This document shows positions 22,471-33,674 of a stretch of 43,413 nucleotides of DNA, piece by piece. Position 1 is the stretch's first letter. The number at the start of each line of letters is the position of its first letter. A program made the translations under genes and the position numbers. The notes below the pieces were generated by a model. That model was not told the DNA's origin. It saw only the letters and a list, made by a program, of their open reading frames with translations, and searched no databases. The stretch covers positions 1 to 43,413 of the forward strand of contig JALLLS010000144.1 of NCBI GenBank assembly GCA_025094145.1. The letters run 5' to 3'. The stretch is from Spinellus fusiger (taxonomy: Eukaryota > Mucoromycota > Mucoromycetes > Mucorales > Phycomycetaceae).

Positions 22471-25400
22471 TCAAAAGGTAAAACAAAAAAGTAATTTAAA
22501 ATATTAGTATGTCTTTATGAGACCATTTAATAAAGTGGGATAGAATAGTGTGATGGTTGCATTGGACTTTTTCCAAGACAGTGGATATGTATTTCTGGTG
22601 GAGTTCACTTGATAGAATAACTCTGTTTATTATTTTACGACAAACAACATCAATAAAAATTGACACCTCCTGCACGTGCCATGAGGCCGTCTTATTAGAG
22701 CAGTGTGATAAATACGGCTGTGGCAATAGGCGCCTAGAATAGATAATACAGATAGATGTAAAAGGAATATCTCTTGTGAGCGTACAAGTAATATTGTCAA
22801 TTTAAATGAATACAGTCACAAGTCAGTGCCTCCCACATCATAAAGGGAAGAATGACATCTCAGTATTGGTGAGTGGTAAGAGGATTGATGTGGATAGGCG
22901 CTATCAGGTACCTTTCTAAAGCATGGAGTAAAAAAGACCTTGATGACAAACGCATGTATTCTGAGTGTCGCAATTTAGTTGATAAGATTAGTTACAAAAA
23001 AATGTACCAAAACGTAGTAAGACAATGGTTCCAGTATGAACATTCAACTCTTTCTAAAAACTGCAAGTAACGCTTGAACAATAGCCTGTAATACATGCCT
23101 TATTTATTCCATGAGTATCAGTTTATACTTTTTGCGCTTCTGATTTTGTCCGTATAGAGACAGATACATACACAGCTCTACTTATCTCTATATATGGACT
23201 GATATTCATACTGTCTATCAAAGCTAGTGCTGCTCTCTACTGTTTAAGCTAGTCCGGGGAATAATTGTATTTCTAAAATATGAAAGTTTTACTTCTGGGT
23301 TTTCTGAAAAACAAATGGATTATTGCACAATTCCTATGACTTCATGATCATCCACGCATAAACTAAGTCACTACGACTCTTTTCAGAAAGACATCCACAC
23401 GTCTGAAGTGTGAAGATTGAAAAACAGGCAACAACTTAATGATCTGATCATTCATTCTGTTTAGTATAAATTTCTGTCTGATGTTAACATCATGCTTTGT
23501 CTATCTGTGAATGAAATTTAATGTGCACAAAGAAAGAATATTAGCTTACGCATGTTTGGCATACAAATAAATGGCATTCAATAATATCTCCACCAATCCA
23601 TCGTTGTTTTGCACAGTGTAATGTTACAGTTCGAAAGATCATTGAAAAGAAAGCAATATCTTACTAGGCTCTTAAATTTCACTATAGTAATTGTTAGATA
23701 GAAAACCCAAATAGATGGTAACCTCTTTTTTTTTTTACCTTCTCCAAACTTATACCGTGGAGAAAATAACGGGAAGAGAGGGGGGAGAGGAAAATCTTTC
23801 AACGAAACTGTACACCATTAGGATACACATGGAACATAGAATGAAGTTCATTCCCAACAAAGAACCTTTGTGTTGAAGTATGATACGGCGTAATAAAATT
23901 GAAGCTGGCTTCAAATAAATTTTCTATAACTCATGCAATAGATGCAAAGGGGGGTCTATAATAAAAAGACCTTTAGCATTTCAGACCTGCGATGCGGTCT
24001 GTAATATCCAATTCATTAGATCCATCTTAAAGTTCACAGACTATGCATTGATGTTTTGACATTGATTTATGCATAATAATAACCTATCTTATAGTTTACA
24101 AAACATACCAATATACTGATAATAGAATATTGTTATTGATACCTACTTTCTTTTTCTTTCTTTAGTTGTATCTATAAAATAATAGGTATATAAAAGAACC
24201 TTGCGTATTAATAATATTATAACAGCTCTACTGATTTTTCACAGAACCCCACCCACTTATTATTATTATTATTAATTCAACATCAGTAGAAAAGAACTAA
24301 AACTCATATAATTTGTACTATACTGTTATGCTTGGCAACGATACTTGTAACATGATAATGTATTTAACTTCTTTGATGTTCACCAACTAATTAAGTGAAG
24401 TAAATTTATTTATAAGAATAGTAAATAACTTTTGGCGTAAATGAATAAGTCCAAAAAGTTTGTGTCTTACATCTCCGTAGATGGTAATTATTCGTGGGAG
24501 AATTCCTTTTCCATATTTATTTTCTATTGTGTGAATCAAATAATACTTATCTATATTTGTTTATTAGAAACATGACATTTTTCATACAAACATATATCCT
24601 ACATCGAAGAGATAAGGAATAGAAAGATTATTAGGGCGTACAAGTCCAGAATCTGTAACTATAACAATAAGTAATCATTCTAGAATATTGATACAGATTA
24701 TTATTTTATTCGTACACCCCAACACTCGTACATTCATTCATTTTACACGTTTGTTCATTAGCATATAATTTTTTGAATAGTTAATAGAAACAGAGACACT
24801 AAACATCTTAATCTATCAGGTTGTTGGTATCTTATTTAGAAAGATGTGTTTGTCGAATAGTTTTTTAAAAAAAAACATTATCAAATGCAAGGATTAATAG
24901 ACTGAATTAATTAATTAATCTACTTATATGCTTAGCTATTTATCGGTTTACTTATTTCTATATACAATTATTACTTTTTCTGTTTTGTTATAAAAGGAGA
25001 GTGTAAAGTGTTCTTGTTATTGTCTGTAATTTTAAACTTGTCAGAAGATATGTTTTTTTTTTGGGATAAAAATAAAAAAGGAAATAACACAACTATCCAA
25101 AGTCCAGCCATTGAAGACGGAGAATGAGTTCTTATTCTAAAAAGTTTATTGCCAGTTTTCTTCTAGCTTTATGTGTTCAGCTTAATATAGTCTTATACTT
25201 CCGTCTTAAACCTATTTCTTTCTGTTTTCTCTTCCATTTTCACTAAATTTATATAACAAACAACCTTGTCATGTTCAGCTTTATTTATAAAAAGAGCAGT
25301 CTTGAGATCAACCCACTTCTTTAAAGCTGATAGGAACTGTATAGCTAGACTGATGACTAATTATAGATACAAGCAAAGTCTAAATCATAAACTCAATATA

Positions 25401-28400
25401 TTTTCAGTAGCCTATACTTTTGGTAATATTTTTCCCTTAATACATGAAAATACTCAAGTATCTTTTATGTAGTCTGTTGAATCAATTGTTAAGGTTTCAT
25501 GTATTTACCCCTAATTGAGTGGGTTCAAGTTCAAAAATACTCCGAAGTTGAAGACACGACATCATTATGGTTAACCACTTTTATCTTGCGGTACTGTAAT
25601 CGCAGCATACTTTCTACATATCAATTAAAATGGAAATAAATGAGTGACCTATAAACACAAGAGTATTTACAGTGATTTTATACTTGACGGATCTGTCTGT
25701 ACTTTAGTTGTTGTTGTTGTTGTTAGTTTTTTTAATAAAAAATATATATTGAAATATGAGTATCAAGATTTAGTCATAAACACACAGACAAATACATACA
25801 TGTAAATATATAAAGATGTAGACACTAAATCAATGCTGATGGCCAATATATGCAAACTACGCTGTATTCTGGAGTACCAAAATAGGTGTATCAACAGTAT
25901 TAGATCTTGCCTACTATACATCAGGCTAAAATTGATTAACTGTGCATCTTATCCCATAATCTTTCTGTCTGCCCATCTTGAAGTAAGCTATGAGAGTCCC
26001 AATTTCCACAATTCTCTGGAAATGCCCTAACTAGAGCACCTCAATTAATAAGCCATTCAATCGTAAGAATTCCTGCCTAAGATTTTTATTCCTGTGATCT
26101 AAATAATGATTAACAAAGCTTGATATTATCTTATTCATTAACAACCCCATATCCTGTGGGTAATCAGCATGTAAGTATTTTACTAAATAAAGAAAAAATA
26201 CAATTTAGGGGATTTACAACAAAAAAGAAAGGTAAAATAATAAAATTAAGGTACTATCTTCTATTCTCGTACTAACTTATGATTTCTTTTTATTTCTTAG
26301 ATTTAATCTATAATAATAATAATATCGATAAACGTCTTTTGATTCATACATGTCAACAGAATCTAATGGAGTCGAATATACATCAATAAATATGCTATAA
26401 GTAAACTGAGAGATAAATCAAAGTAAAAGCACTAGTTGCATTAGTAGTTTTATTTATTTAATAATAATAAAAAACTTACGTTTTTCTCACTTTAGATGGA
26501 ATGACTATCGTACAACCTATACAAAATAGAGTAAACATACCATTAATATGGGTGAGAGATCAAGAGACAGAAGCCTAAGTAATCTTGACACAATGGTTTG
26601 TTCTGACTTTCTTAATCTAGGGTGATACAATTCCATTCTCTGATTCCTATTATTCATACTCCACACAATATATTTGCATTTTTATAAAACAATTATTTTT
26701 TTGGGAAGATGTCGTCTTTGATCTTAGGTATCAAAAGAAATCCGGACAGTTAAACGTGTAGTAGAACTCTCCTGTTTATTCATTCAATACAATACTTCTT
26801 TTGTACTATTTTCCAAGTGCTAATTCTGCCAACTATTATATAATCATTGCATCTTAAAGATGAGCTATCTTCTAGTCTGCTTGCTTTCTTCTGTTCACCT
26901 TTCTTCCTTTAGTTGGCTTCACTAGAGATGCCACTATCTATAAAAGGAAAGTGATATCACGACAAAGACTACAGTTTTATTTTATTTATTTATATATTCA
27001 GCCTATCAGAGTACTAATGATCAAGGTTCAAAGGTCACTGTCTACTTGTTCAGCATAATTTGACAAGAGATCAGTATTTTCCTCTTATTATTTATTTCAA
27101 GAGGTTTCTATATCAGCCCTTCTTTCTATTCTTTACCTCTCAATACTTCACTTAGTAAGTTGGCATGACAAAAAGGATGAAGTGTATTATAAAATAAAGT
27201 AGAAATTATTAATGCTGTTGAGAGAGTGGATTTTAATATAATTAATACAGATTAAATCATATAATCACTGGAATGGATTTTATTTTGTTTTAGTCCTATA
27301 GATATGATATTCGACCCAGCAAGATTGATGTCAAACTTTCTACCACTACAATTACTGCGGGAAAACATCGGAATTTTAAATAGATCTTTTGTCTATTTGA
27401 AGCAACGTGAGATTATCTGGATCAATTAATCTTTTTTGGGGGATAAATACAATAATCATATGGTGGCTGTGGTGGTTTGCCTCCAATGATCTTCAGAAAT
27501 ATTTGATCGATCTTTTTTTGATAAAATAAGTATATACAAGAAAACAAACTGAAATACTGATTTAAATAGATAGTCATCTTGTTTAACTTTCTCACTTGTA
27601 GAGTACTTGAAGAAATATAAACTATTAGATCTTCCTATAAAGTATAAGGTTGGTCGAGAAGAATCTTTTTAAAAAATAAATAACCTCAGCTATTTTCATG
27701 TGACTTGATCAAATGCTTACCAACTTTACATTGTAATTGTTAAAAAAAAACATTTATAACTTACCTATACTATCATTATGAGTTTAACTCACCTAATCGT
27801 TTAAAATTGAGAGTGGTTATCTTTGGTTACTTTAGATTGTGTAGATTAGCATTTCCCCATACTATAGCAAATGGAAAAAGATATATCTATGGATTTATTG
27901 TAACATAAATAAAACATTAAATCTCATCAATAAAACTATATTACTGAAATGAGCTATTCCTTCTGAAAAGAGTTATTCTTGCTGAAAGTGATTTTTTTAC
28001 TCTTGTATTGAAGTCGAATGATAGTAACACACATTTTCTGTGTGTTTTAATTTTCTCTTTCTCTTTCATTTACTTTTTTTTTCTAAAAAAAAAAAAAAAC
28101 AGATGATTATCATTTATCAGTAATTACTCTTTGAACAATATTATGCCTTTATAAATTCACCAGTGAACTATATCTCAGAGCTTATACGTATTTGATATAT
28201 TTATACACTATTTTTTCTCTCAGAATCATTGGACAACCTTCTACTTTTGTGTATCCTGCTTCATTGGTTAATCTTTAATGACATCCGATTTATTCTATAC
28301 TTTATTCATTATGTTCTCTGTTGTTTTTATTATTTTGAAAGATTTAGTCTGTCATTTCATATGCTTTGGTTGGGTATTCTGACTATTTTTTAATAATAAA

Positions 28401-28943
28401 AATAAAAAGTTTCCAATGTTTTAGAACATTCCTAAATAGATTTAAAAATATTTGTAAGTTTATTAAAAGTTTTAATAAATGCCAAACTTTTATATATTAT
28501 TGGACATACTATATAATATCTCAAATTTCATGATATACTTTTTTTATTTCTTGCTTTTCTAGTGCTATTTTTTTAGGCTATGCCATTGAAGCTTTATTGG
28601 TTCTTTGATGGGCTAACTATAATCAATATAAGAAATACCATCCAATATCTTTCATCCCAGTCACTAGTCAGTTGTTTATTAAAGCTAGATCTTGTATTCG
28701 TGTCCAAGATTTTTCAATTCTTTTACCAAAAAAATTAGTTTCAATGTCTCATTTTACATATTCATCTTTTTGCTGTTCCTCTTATTTATTTGAAGGTATT
28801 ATTTGCTTATAGACTTTCATGTATCATAAGCTCATATGAGGTGGTTATAATGTCTGATTCATGAAGATCAGCATAATACTAGATAAGATAAAAGAATTTA
28901 AACTAGACTTTATGACTTATACACTGACTTGGACCTTCTAGCA
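22471..28943. other. Long AT-rich gene-free region
   Basis: No convincing gene over about 6.5 kb. Short open frames (for example 22873-23070, 25266-25472, 25833-26030) lack recognisable motifs. There are A/T homopolymers, short AAT runs (near 24258 and 26311) and an ATTA run near 24906. Small old transposon fragments may be present but could not be identified. Confidence 0.5.
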
Positions 28944-28945
28944 TA

Positions 28946-29565
28946 CACTATTTTTTTCACTTTATATTTTACTTTTTACACAGAGTGTATGAGATTTATT
29001 AAAGGGTATTTGTACTTGAACATGTTTTAAATTTCAAAGAATAGTAGTGACAAAAGCCCTTAAGATCACTGATAAGAACATCGTTACATGCTTCAGTGAT
29101 CTTCATGTTTAATATCTCACTTTCTAATAGCTTTTCTATTTTAAGCTTTTCTCTTCACAACAGACCAAAATTGCTCAATGGGATTGATCTCATGAGAGTA
29201 CAATGGAAGAAATAAACATCCGTAACCACGACTTACAATAAGTCTACCAATTCTTTTAATGAAAACGTGCTTTCTTAAATGATGATGCATACTTTTCTGT
29301 CATGAAGTTGTAGCCTATTTAGTAGCCTTGGGTTTTGACCAAAGCTTCTCATTTAGTTTTAAGTCCAATTAAGTACTGTAGTCTATGATATTTTGAAAAG
29401 AGAAGCATTCTTTATCAACATTCATCAAGATGGGCTCATTGCCCAACTTTTCGATAGCATTTCCCTGTCCATTATAGTAAATTTATAAGCTCATTGTTGA
29501 AGTAATATTTCGAAAAGTGTGCAATTTTTTTTCTGTGGTTGTGTGAATACTTTCCAAAAATAGTG
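28946..29565 (-). mobile_element. Tc1/IS630-like element, copy A, internally deleted
   Basis: A 620-bp unit starts CACTATTTTT after a TA (28944-28945) and ends AAAAATAGTG before a TA (29566-29567), so ends and TA duplication fit the Tc1/mariner superfamily. The interior is closely similar to 36290-36860 in the same orientation. On the minus strand, near 29165-29215, it encodes YSHEINPIEQFWSVVKRK, the C-terminal catalytic block, preceded by a decayed segment. The front two-thirds of transposase is absent, so it is non-autonomous. Most of the left inverted repeat beyond the first ~12 bp is missing compared with copy B. Confidence 0.8.
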
Positions 29566-29914
29566 TACTTTCTTCATTCCCATAATAGAACATATATCTT
29601 TGAATCAATGCAGCCATTATTTTTAATATTAAGTCAATTAATAATACTTTTATGTTGTCTGATGATATAATTAAAAGTGTCAATATATTCACAAAGATCA
29701 AAAAGTTTAGCAATAGTGTGGTGATAATGAGATCTATTCCTTGGTGGAGGCACAAGAGAACATCAAATACTAAATGTTAATATTGATTATACCAAATATA
29801 TTAATATATTAAAAGAGTGGCTTTAAATAAAGCAAGTTTGATTTTACACCAAATAGTGGCAGAATAAATTTATTGTCTATTTAGACTAGATGAAACAAAA
29901 TAGGAATAAATATG
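29566..29914. other. AT-rich spacer between transposon copy A and the DIRS relic
   Basis: A 90-codon minus-strand open frame starts here (29755) and runs into copy A. It shows no recognisable motif and is treated as chance or a decayed transposase front. Confidence 0.4.
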
Positions 29915-31480
29915 CTAATCCAGATCAAATAATTTTTTATCTTCATCTACTGTATCCATAGCATCATGAAAATTATCTTCAGGCTCAGAAAGAGTAGTAG
30001 AGGAACCTGAAAGAACAGCAGAAGTAAAATCCACTGTTGTCATGTGTTGACGCTTGTAATGGTTGTGGAAGGTTGTTGAAGAAGTCCAGTTACCCAGAGT
30101 CACAATATCATCCAAGGCAATACCTTGTGCCAGTGCACAGGAAGAGGCAATGGAACGAATGGAGATCGTGTCTGTTGTAGACTTGTTGATAAATCTACAT
30201 AGCCAAGCGGAGATAGTAGTGGCCTTGAAAGGAGAGTATTTGACTGGTAAGATCAGAAATAAGGTAGAGTCTTGCGACCTTGGAGGAGAAAACGAAGGGT
30301 AATCTCTTAGACAATAGAAGCAAACAAGTGGGTAAAGAAAAAAGTTGTTGAGTGTACTGTAAATGGCTTGATAATAGCTCGTTTCTTGCGCCTTTCCTTG
30401 GGAGCCACCACAGATGTAAGGATCAGGGACAAGGCAGGGAAAAAAGTAGAGGTACTAGGTGTTGTGCGTCAGGAACAGGTAAGAAGAATAAGAAGAGAAC
30501 AAAGGTAAGAGACAAGAGAAGACAAGGACAGGGTACAGGTAGGAAACAGATATCAGGATATCGTTTTATTTTAACAATTCATCGAGTATTTATACGAGAG
30601 TGTTCTATACTGCGATCTAATTCTATATTATTTAATAAACAATCTGATGATCATAATGAAAGCCAAGAACAAAGATAAGAGCGGGAAAAGAGAGACTTGT
30701 AATGTTTGGGACTAATGGTAGAATAATGAATTCGTCTGGGACAAGACTATTGATGATGCCCAAATTACTTTCATAATTTGCCAAGAACAAACTAGTCATT
30801 ACAACAGAGAACAAGAGACAATCATCTTTGATAATGCAGGAAGAAAAGGGAATTATTTCTAGATCTGAAGGTCTGAGAAAAGCAACCATTGCTAGTAAGA
30901 AAGCCAGTTTTTACTGTAGCAAAAAGAATGAAGTATCCACAGAGGAAAGGATTTCTTGAGCAAAATCAATGGATGGGCGCATGTCTATGGTTGGCTTGTG
31001 CAGGGAAACAGGTGGTGCCAAGTGACTTAGAGCATTGAAGAACATGTGTAAAAGAGCATGCTCACGAATGGACTCTAGAGCCAAACTGAGGTGTAATACG
31101 GCAGACCTGGCCATTTGTAATGTACCCACTTTCAGCTGTCTACTGTTATGTAAGGAATAAAGAAAGTTGATGAGGTCTTGCACCAAGAATTCTGATATAG
31201 AGACTGGTGGATGTTGTTGGAACGCCCATTTGATAAAAGCATTTTGGTAGATGCGGTACCCTTTGTTGGTTATAGTGTTGGAGGTATATTGATGCATAAG
31301 CATCATTGCTGTTTCAGGCCCTAGGCCAATGTTGGTAAATTTGTTCCCGAGAGTCTCCAAATGGATAGCATCCAGCTGTGCTGTAGTGGTCACAGTGCTG
31401 TTGGTGTGGTTGTCTGAATGTGCTGGTGGGAGAAGAATAGTGGAGGTGCTTGAGTCATAGCCTGGATCATGGGGAACCAT
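29915..31480 (-). pseudogene. Tyrosine recombinase of DIRS-type element
   Basis: The N-terminal SAM-like/core-binding part lies at 30911-31480 (MLMHQYTSNTITNKGYRIYQ, then ISEFLVQDLINFLYSLH). After a single TAA (30911-30913) the same frame continues into FLLAMVAFLRPSDLEIIPFS (about 30830-30890), which carries the first catalytic arginine in RPSDL. The catalytic end resumes at about 30415 with PKERRKKRAIIKPFTVHSTT and continues to ISIRSIASS (second arginine), DDIVTLGNWTSSTTF and HNHYKR, whose tyrosine is the expected nucleophile, ending at 29915. Between about 30420 and 30800 the homology is lost in a purine-rich stretch with GACAAG-like repeats. The recombinase would integrate circular cDNA; this copy is inactive. 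Confidence 0.85.
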
Positions 31481-31499
31481 AGGGTACTTGGCTAGAATG

Positions 31500-32215
31500 G
31501 TACTACTACCTTAGCTAATAGGATTCTTTCCCTTATCAATTTTGCAAGAACTCTGGTAATCAGATTCTAAGGTAGATTGATGTAGGGATTCTTCCACTAA
31601 GACCAGCTCATGGTGAATGTGTCTGTGTGGATTGCTCCTGGGTCTGGTGTCCACGATACATATTTTAGAAGGAGGTGCGAGGTGCGATCTACAAATAGGT
31701 CTATTGAGTGAGGGCCCCATGTTCTCTGAATTGAATTAAAGATAGGGCTTTATTTGCCACGTATTCTTGGTGAACGTCCTCCTGGACTCGAAATCTGCCA
31801 CTACGTTTTGCTGTTCTTTGATGTGTTGTGCTTGGATCAACAGATTGTTCTTGAGATACCACTTTCATAGGGTTGTGGCCAAGTTCATCAGGTCCAGAGA
31901 CTTTGTCCCGCCTTGCTTGTTGATATAGGAGAGTGAGGTCTTGTTGTCTGTTCTGATCAAAATAGTAGTGCTCTTCAATTGTGAGAATATCAGTAGGGCT
32001 AATTGGGCTGCCTTCAGCTCCTTCCAATTGATCAATTAGTTTGTCTCCTTTGCTGTCCAGAATTCATGGGCACGGTGGTTCTTCCAGCTGCATCCCCATC
32101 CTGTGTTGCTAGCATTCACGTATAGGGTCTCTGAGGCGTTGTAGGGATCCAGGATCTCCAATTCCAATTCTTGAGGTTGTTGAGCCACCATTTCAACTCC
32201 AGAGAGATTATTGTC
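31500..32215 (-). pseudogene. RNase H part of DIRS-type polyprotein
   Basis: Fragments in order on the minus strand: WWLNNL and NWNWRSW (about 32180-32215), LYVNASNTGWGCSWKNHRAH (near 32080-32135), NWKELKAAQLALLIFSQLK (near 31965-32022), IRTDNKTSLSYINKQGG (about 31890-31945), VADFESRR (about 31785-31810), then in another frame PHSIDLFVDRTSHLLLKYVS (near 31655-31715). These are the RNase H and downstream spacer blocks of DIRS polyproteins. In-frame stops and at least one frameshift make it a pseudogene. Confidence 0.8.
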
Positions 32216-32383
32216 ATTGCTACCATATAAATTAATTATCAGTAAATTAAATATACTATAATAGAAAATACTTCACTTATAAATATTCTTCTAATTTAAT
32301 AGCAATTTTTGTAACAATTTTTATATTTTATAGATCAAAATTTTATAACAATAAAATCTTTTGTCGTAAGACTACTTCCAAAA

Positions 32384-32524
32384 ATGGATGTTTCGTCATT
32401 TGTGTCCCTGAGCAGCCAAAAAAGGAAAATGACAAAAGGCATTAGTGATGCGCAAGCAACACAGAATATTACAAAGCATTATATCATTGATACTCTTGCA
32501 TCATATCTGAAAATTTATAACTGA
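32384..32524 (+). CDS. Short open frame, unrecognised (46 residues)
   Basis: MDVSSFVSLSSQKRKMTKGI and a following segment rich in polar residues give a protein-like composition unlike the AT-rich surroundings. A 13-base leader match (CGTAAGACTACTT, 32365-32377) also occurs just upstream of the transposase relic at 2103-2860 (2133-2145). It may therefore be the truncated first part of a related transposon gene. No domain is recognised. Confidence 0.25.
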   Translation: MDVSSFVSLSSQKRKMTKGISDAQATQNITKHYIIDTLASYLKIYN

Positions 32525-32724
32525 CATCATATCTTATAGCAGTAGAATAGTAGTAGAAAATAAGTAGAAAAGAAGTGTACATTTGAATGAATAAAGAGCA
32601 GAGTTTAACTACACGTTAACTGGCCAGATTCCTTTGATACTCAAGATCAAAGACGACACTTTAATAAATTCATTTTTAATTATGAAATATATTTATCTAT
32701 CATAAAATAGTCATACCAATTGGT

Positions 32725-32945
32725 AGCATGTTGTGTTCCAACTTCAATCCAAAGATTTTCTGTGAATTCTTCAACAATGAGTAGTGTGCTATAACATATC
32801 AGAATCTTCTATGAAATCTTGAGTGCACACAAGTACCATAGTACATCTCTGTATCATCTCACTGATCGGTCGTAACTACAAATCAACCTTCTAAGCTCAA
32901 ATTATCGGACACTTAATGAGCTGCCTTCATCTATAAATCCTTAGT
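32725..32945 (-). repeat. Unidentified dispersed repeat, copy 2
   Basis: The reverse complement matches 10405-10640 along about 220 bp with dispersed differences. It lies immediately downstream, in minus-strand sense, of the Tc1 fragment at 33060-33400 and could be part of that element, but the expected catalytic blocks are not visible. Confidence 0.7.
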
Positions 32946-33059
32946 GGATTAAATAAGACCTATCAAAGTCGATTAAAGTAGAGACACATAATTAATGGCT
33001 CTACAATGGTGTACTTATTCAATGAAACAACCATAAGGAACCACTCTTCACTCAATAAA

Positions 33060-33400
33060 GATCATCTTTGCTCAGTCCTGTTATTTCCAATTGACCGAAT
33101 AATCTCATGGTCTTAAGCACAAGCAAGTCTCATTTTCTTGTCTTTAGTGGTAAGAATAGGCCTCTTTACCACCTTTTAAGGAAACAGGCTATGTTTTTTT
33201 TAATCATCTTCTAAAATGTGACAATAGACTCTTTGGTGGTCATGCTCTAGTGAAGCTTCTTTAGTGTCTAAAAAACAATCTTGAACCAACTCTTGAGATA
33301 CTTGTCTCTCGTTTCTCATATCAAGAAAATTATTGATCCCAGTGCCTTTTCTAGTCTTGAAATCACCGGTCTCTCTTTATCTCTTTAGAACACAAGATAT
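33060..33400 (-). pseudogene. Tc1-type transposase fragment
   Basis: On the minus strand, near 33110-33170, the text VVKRPILTTKDKKMRLACA is followed by a DHE motif. About 60 bases further on is a decayed segment compatible with WSDESWF. This resembles the linker-to-first-aspartate part of Tc1 transposases. Upstream (33240-33330) the frame is broken. The assignment depends mainly on one block. Confidence 0.5.
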
Positions 33401-33674
33401 TATATTATAATTTATGTTATAATGATTAGTAATCTATACTTAAGTGGCGTAATTTATAATTGCCTTATGTACAATGAGACAATGAGTGAATTAATCAGTA
33501 AATCTTTTTTTTTGGTAGAGATAGATTTTTTTGTTTGCTCATTAGTTTTAGATTAGGTAGGCATATTATGAAAAAGGAATAGAATAAGAAAAAGATAAAA
33601 AAAAAGATATTTTTTGGGGCAATTTTTTGGTCAGAAAATCAAAAACTTGAATCCTTTATTATAACTAACTGTAT

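Larger units (their letters stand above)
29915..32215 (-). mobile_element. DIRS-type retroelement relic (RNase H plus tyrosine recombinase)
   Basis: Read on the minus strand, the element runs from the end of a reverse-transcriptase/RNase H polyprotein (about 32215-31480) into a tyrosine recombinase (about 31480-29915). That pairing of reverse transcriptase with tyrosine recombinase defines the DIRS/Ngaro group. The 5' part, including the polymerase, is missing (homology fades at about 32215), and the terminal repeats were not identified. One frameshift and several stops interrupt the first part. The recombinase is better preserved but is broken by one stop and a purine-rich disruption at about 30420-30800. 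Confidence 0.85.
32216..33059. other. AT-rich spacer with a dispersed repeat and a short open frame
   Basis: Holds a 46-codon open frame (32384-32524) and repeat copy 2 (32725-32945), both listed separately. Nothing else recognised. Confidence 0.5.

Noticed and set aside
22176..22486. Two overlapping minus-strand open frames of 87 and 93 codons rich in Phe/Tyr/Leu
   Set aside because: They are translations of the ATAAAAY satellite; the 7-residue periodicity comes from the 21-bp repeat.
22840..23070. Possible transposase-like frame (GLMWIGAIRYL)
   Set aside because: Only a faint resemblance to the VMVWGAI block, with no catalytic motif before or after.
25266..26030. Two open frames of 65-68 codons in the AT-rich region
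   Set aside because: No motif, promoter or repeat support; lengths are as expected by chance.
31701..32027. 108-codon minus-strand open frame starting MEGAEGSP
   Set aside because: The RNase H motifs of the DIRS relic lie in a different frame of the same DNA, so this frame is not the coding one.
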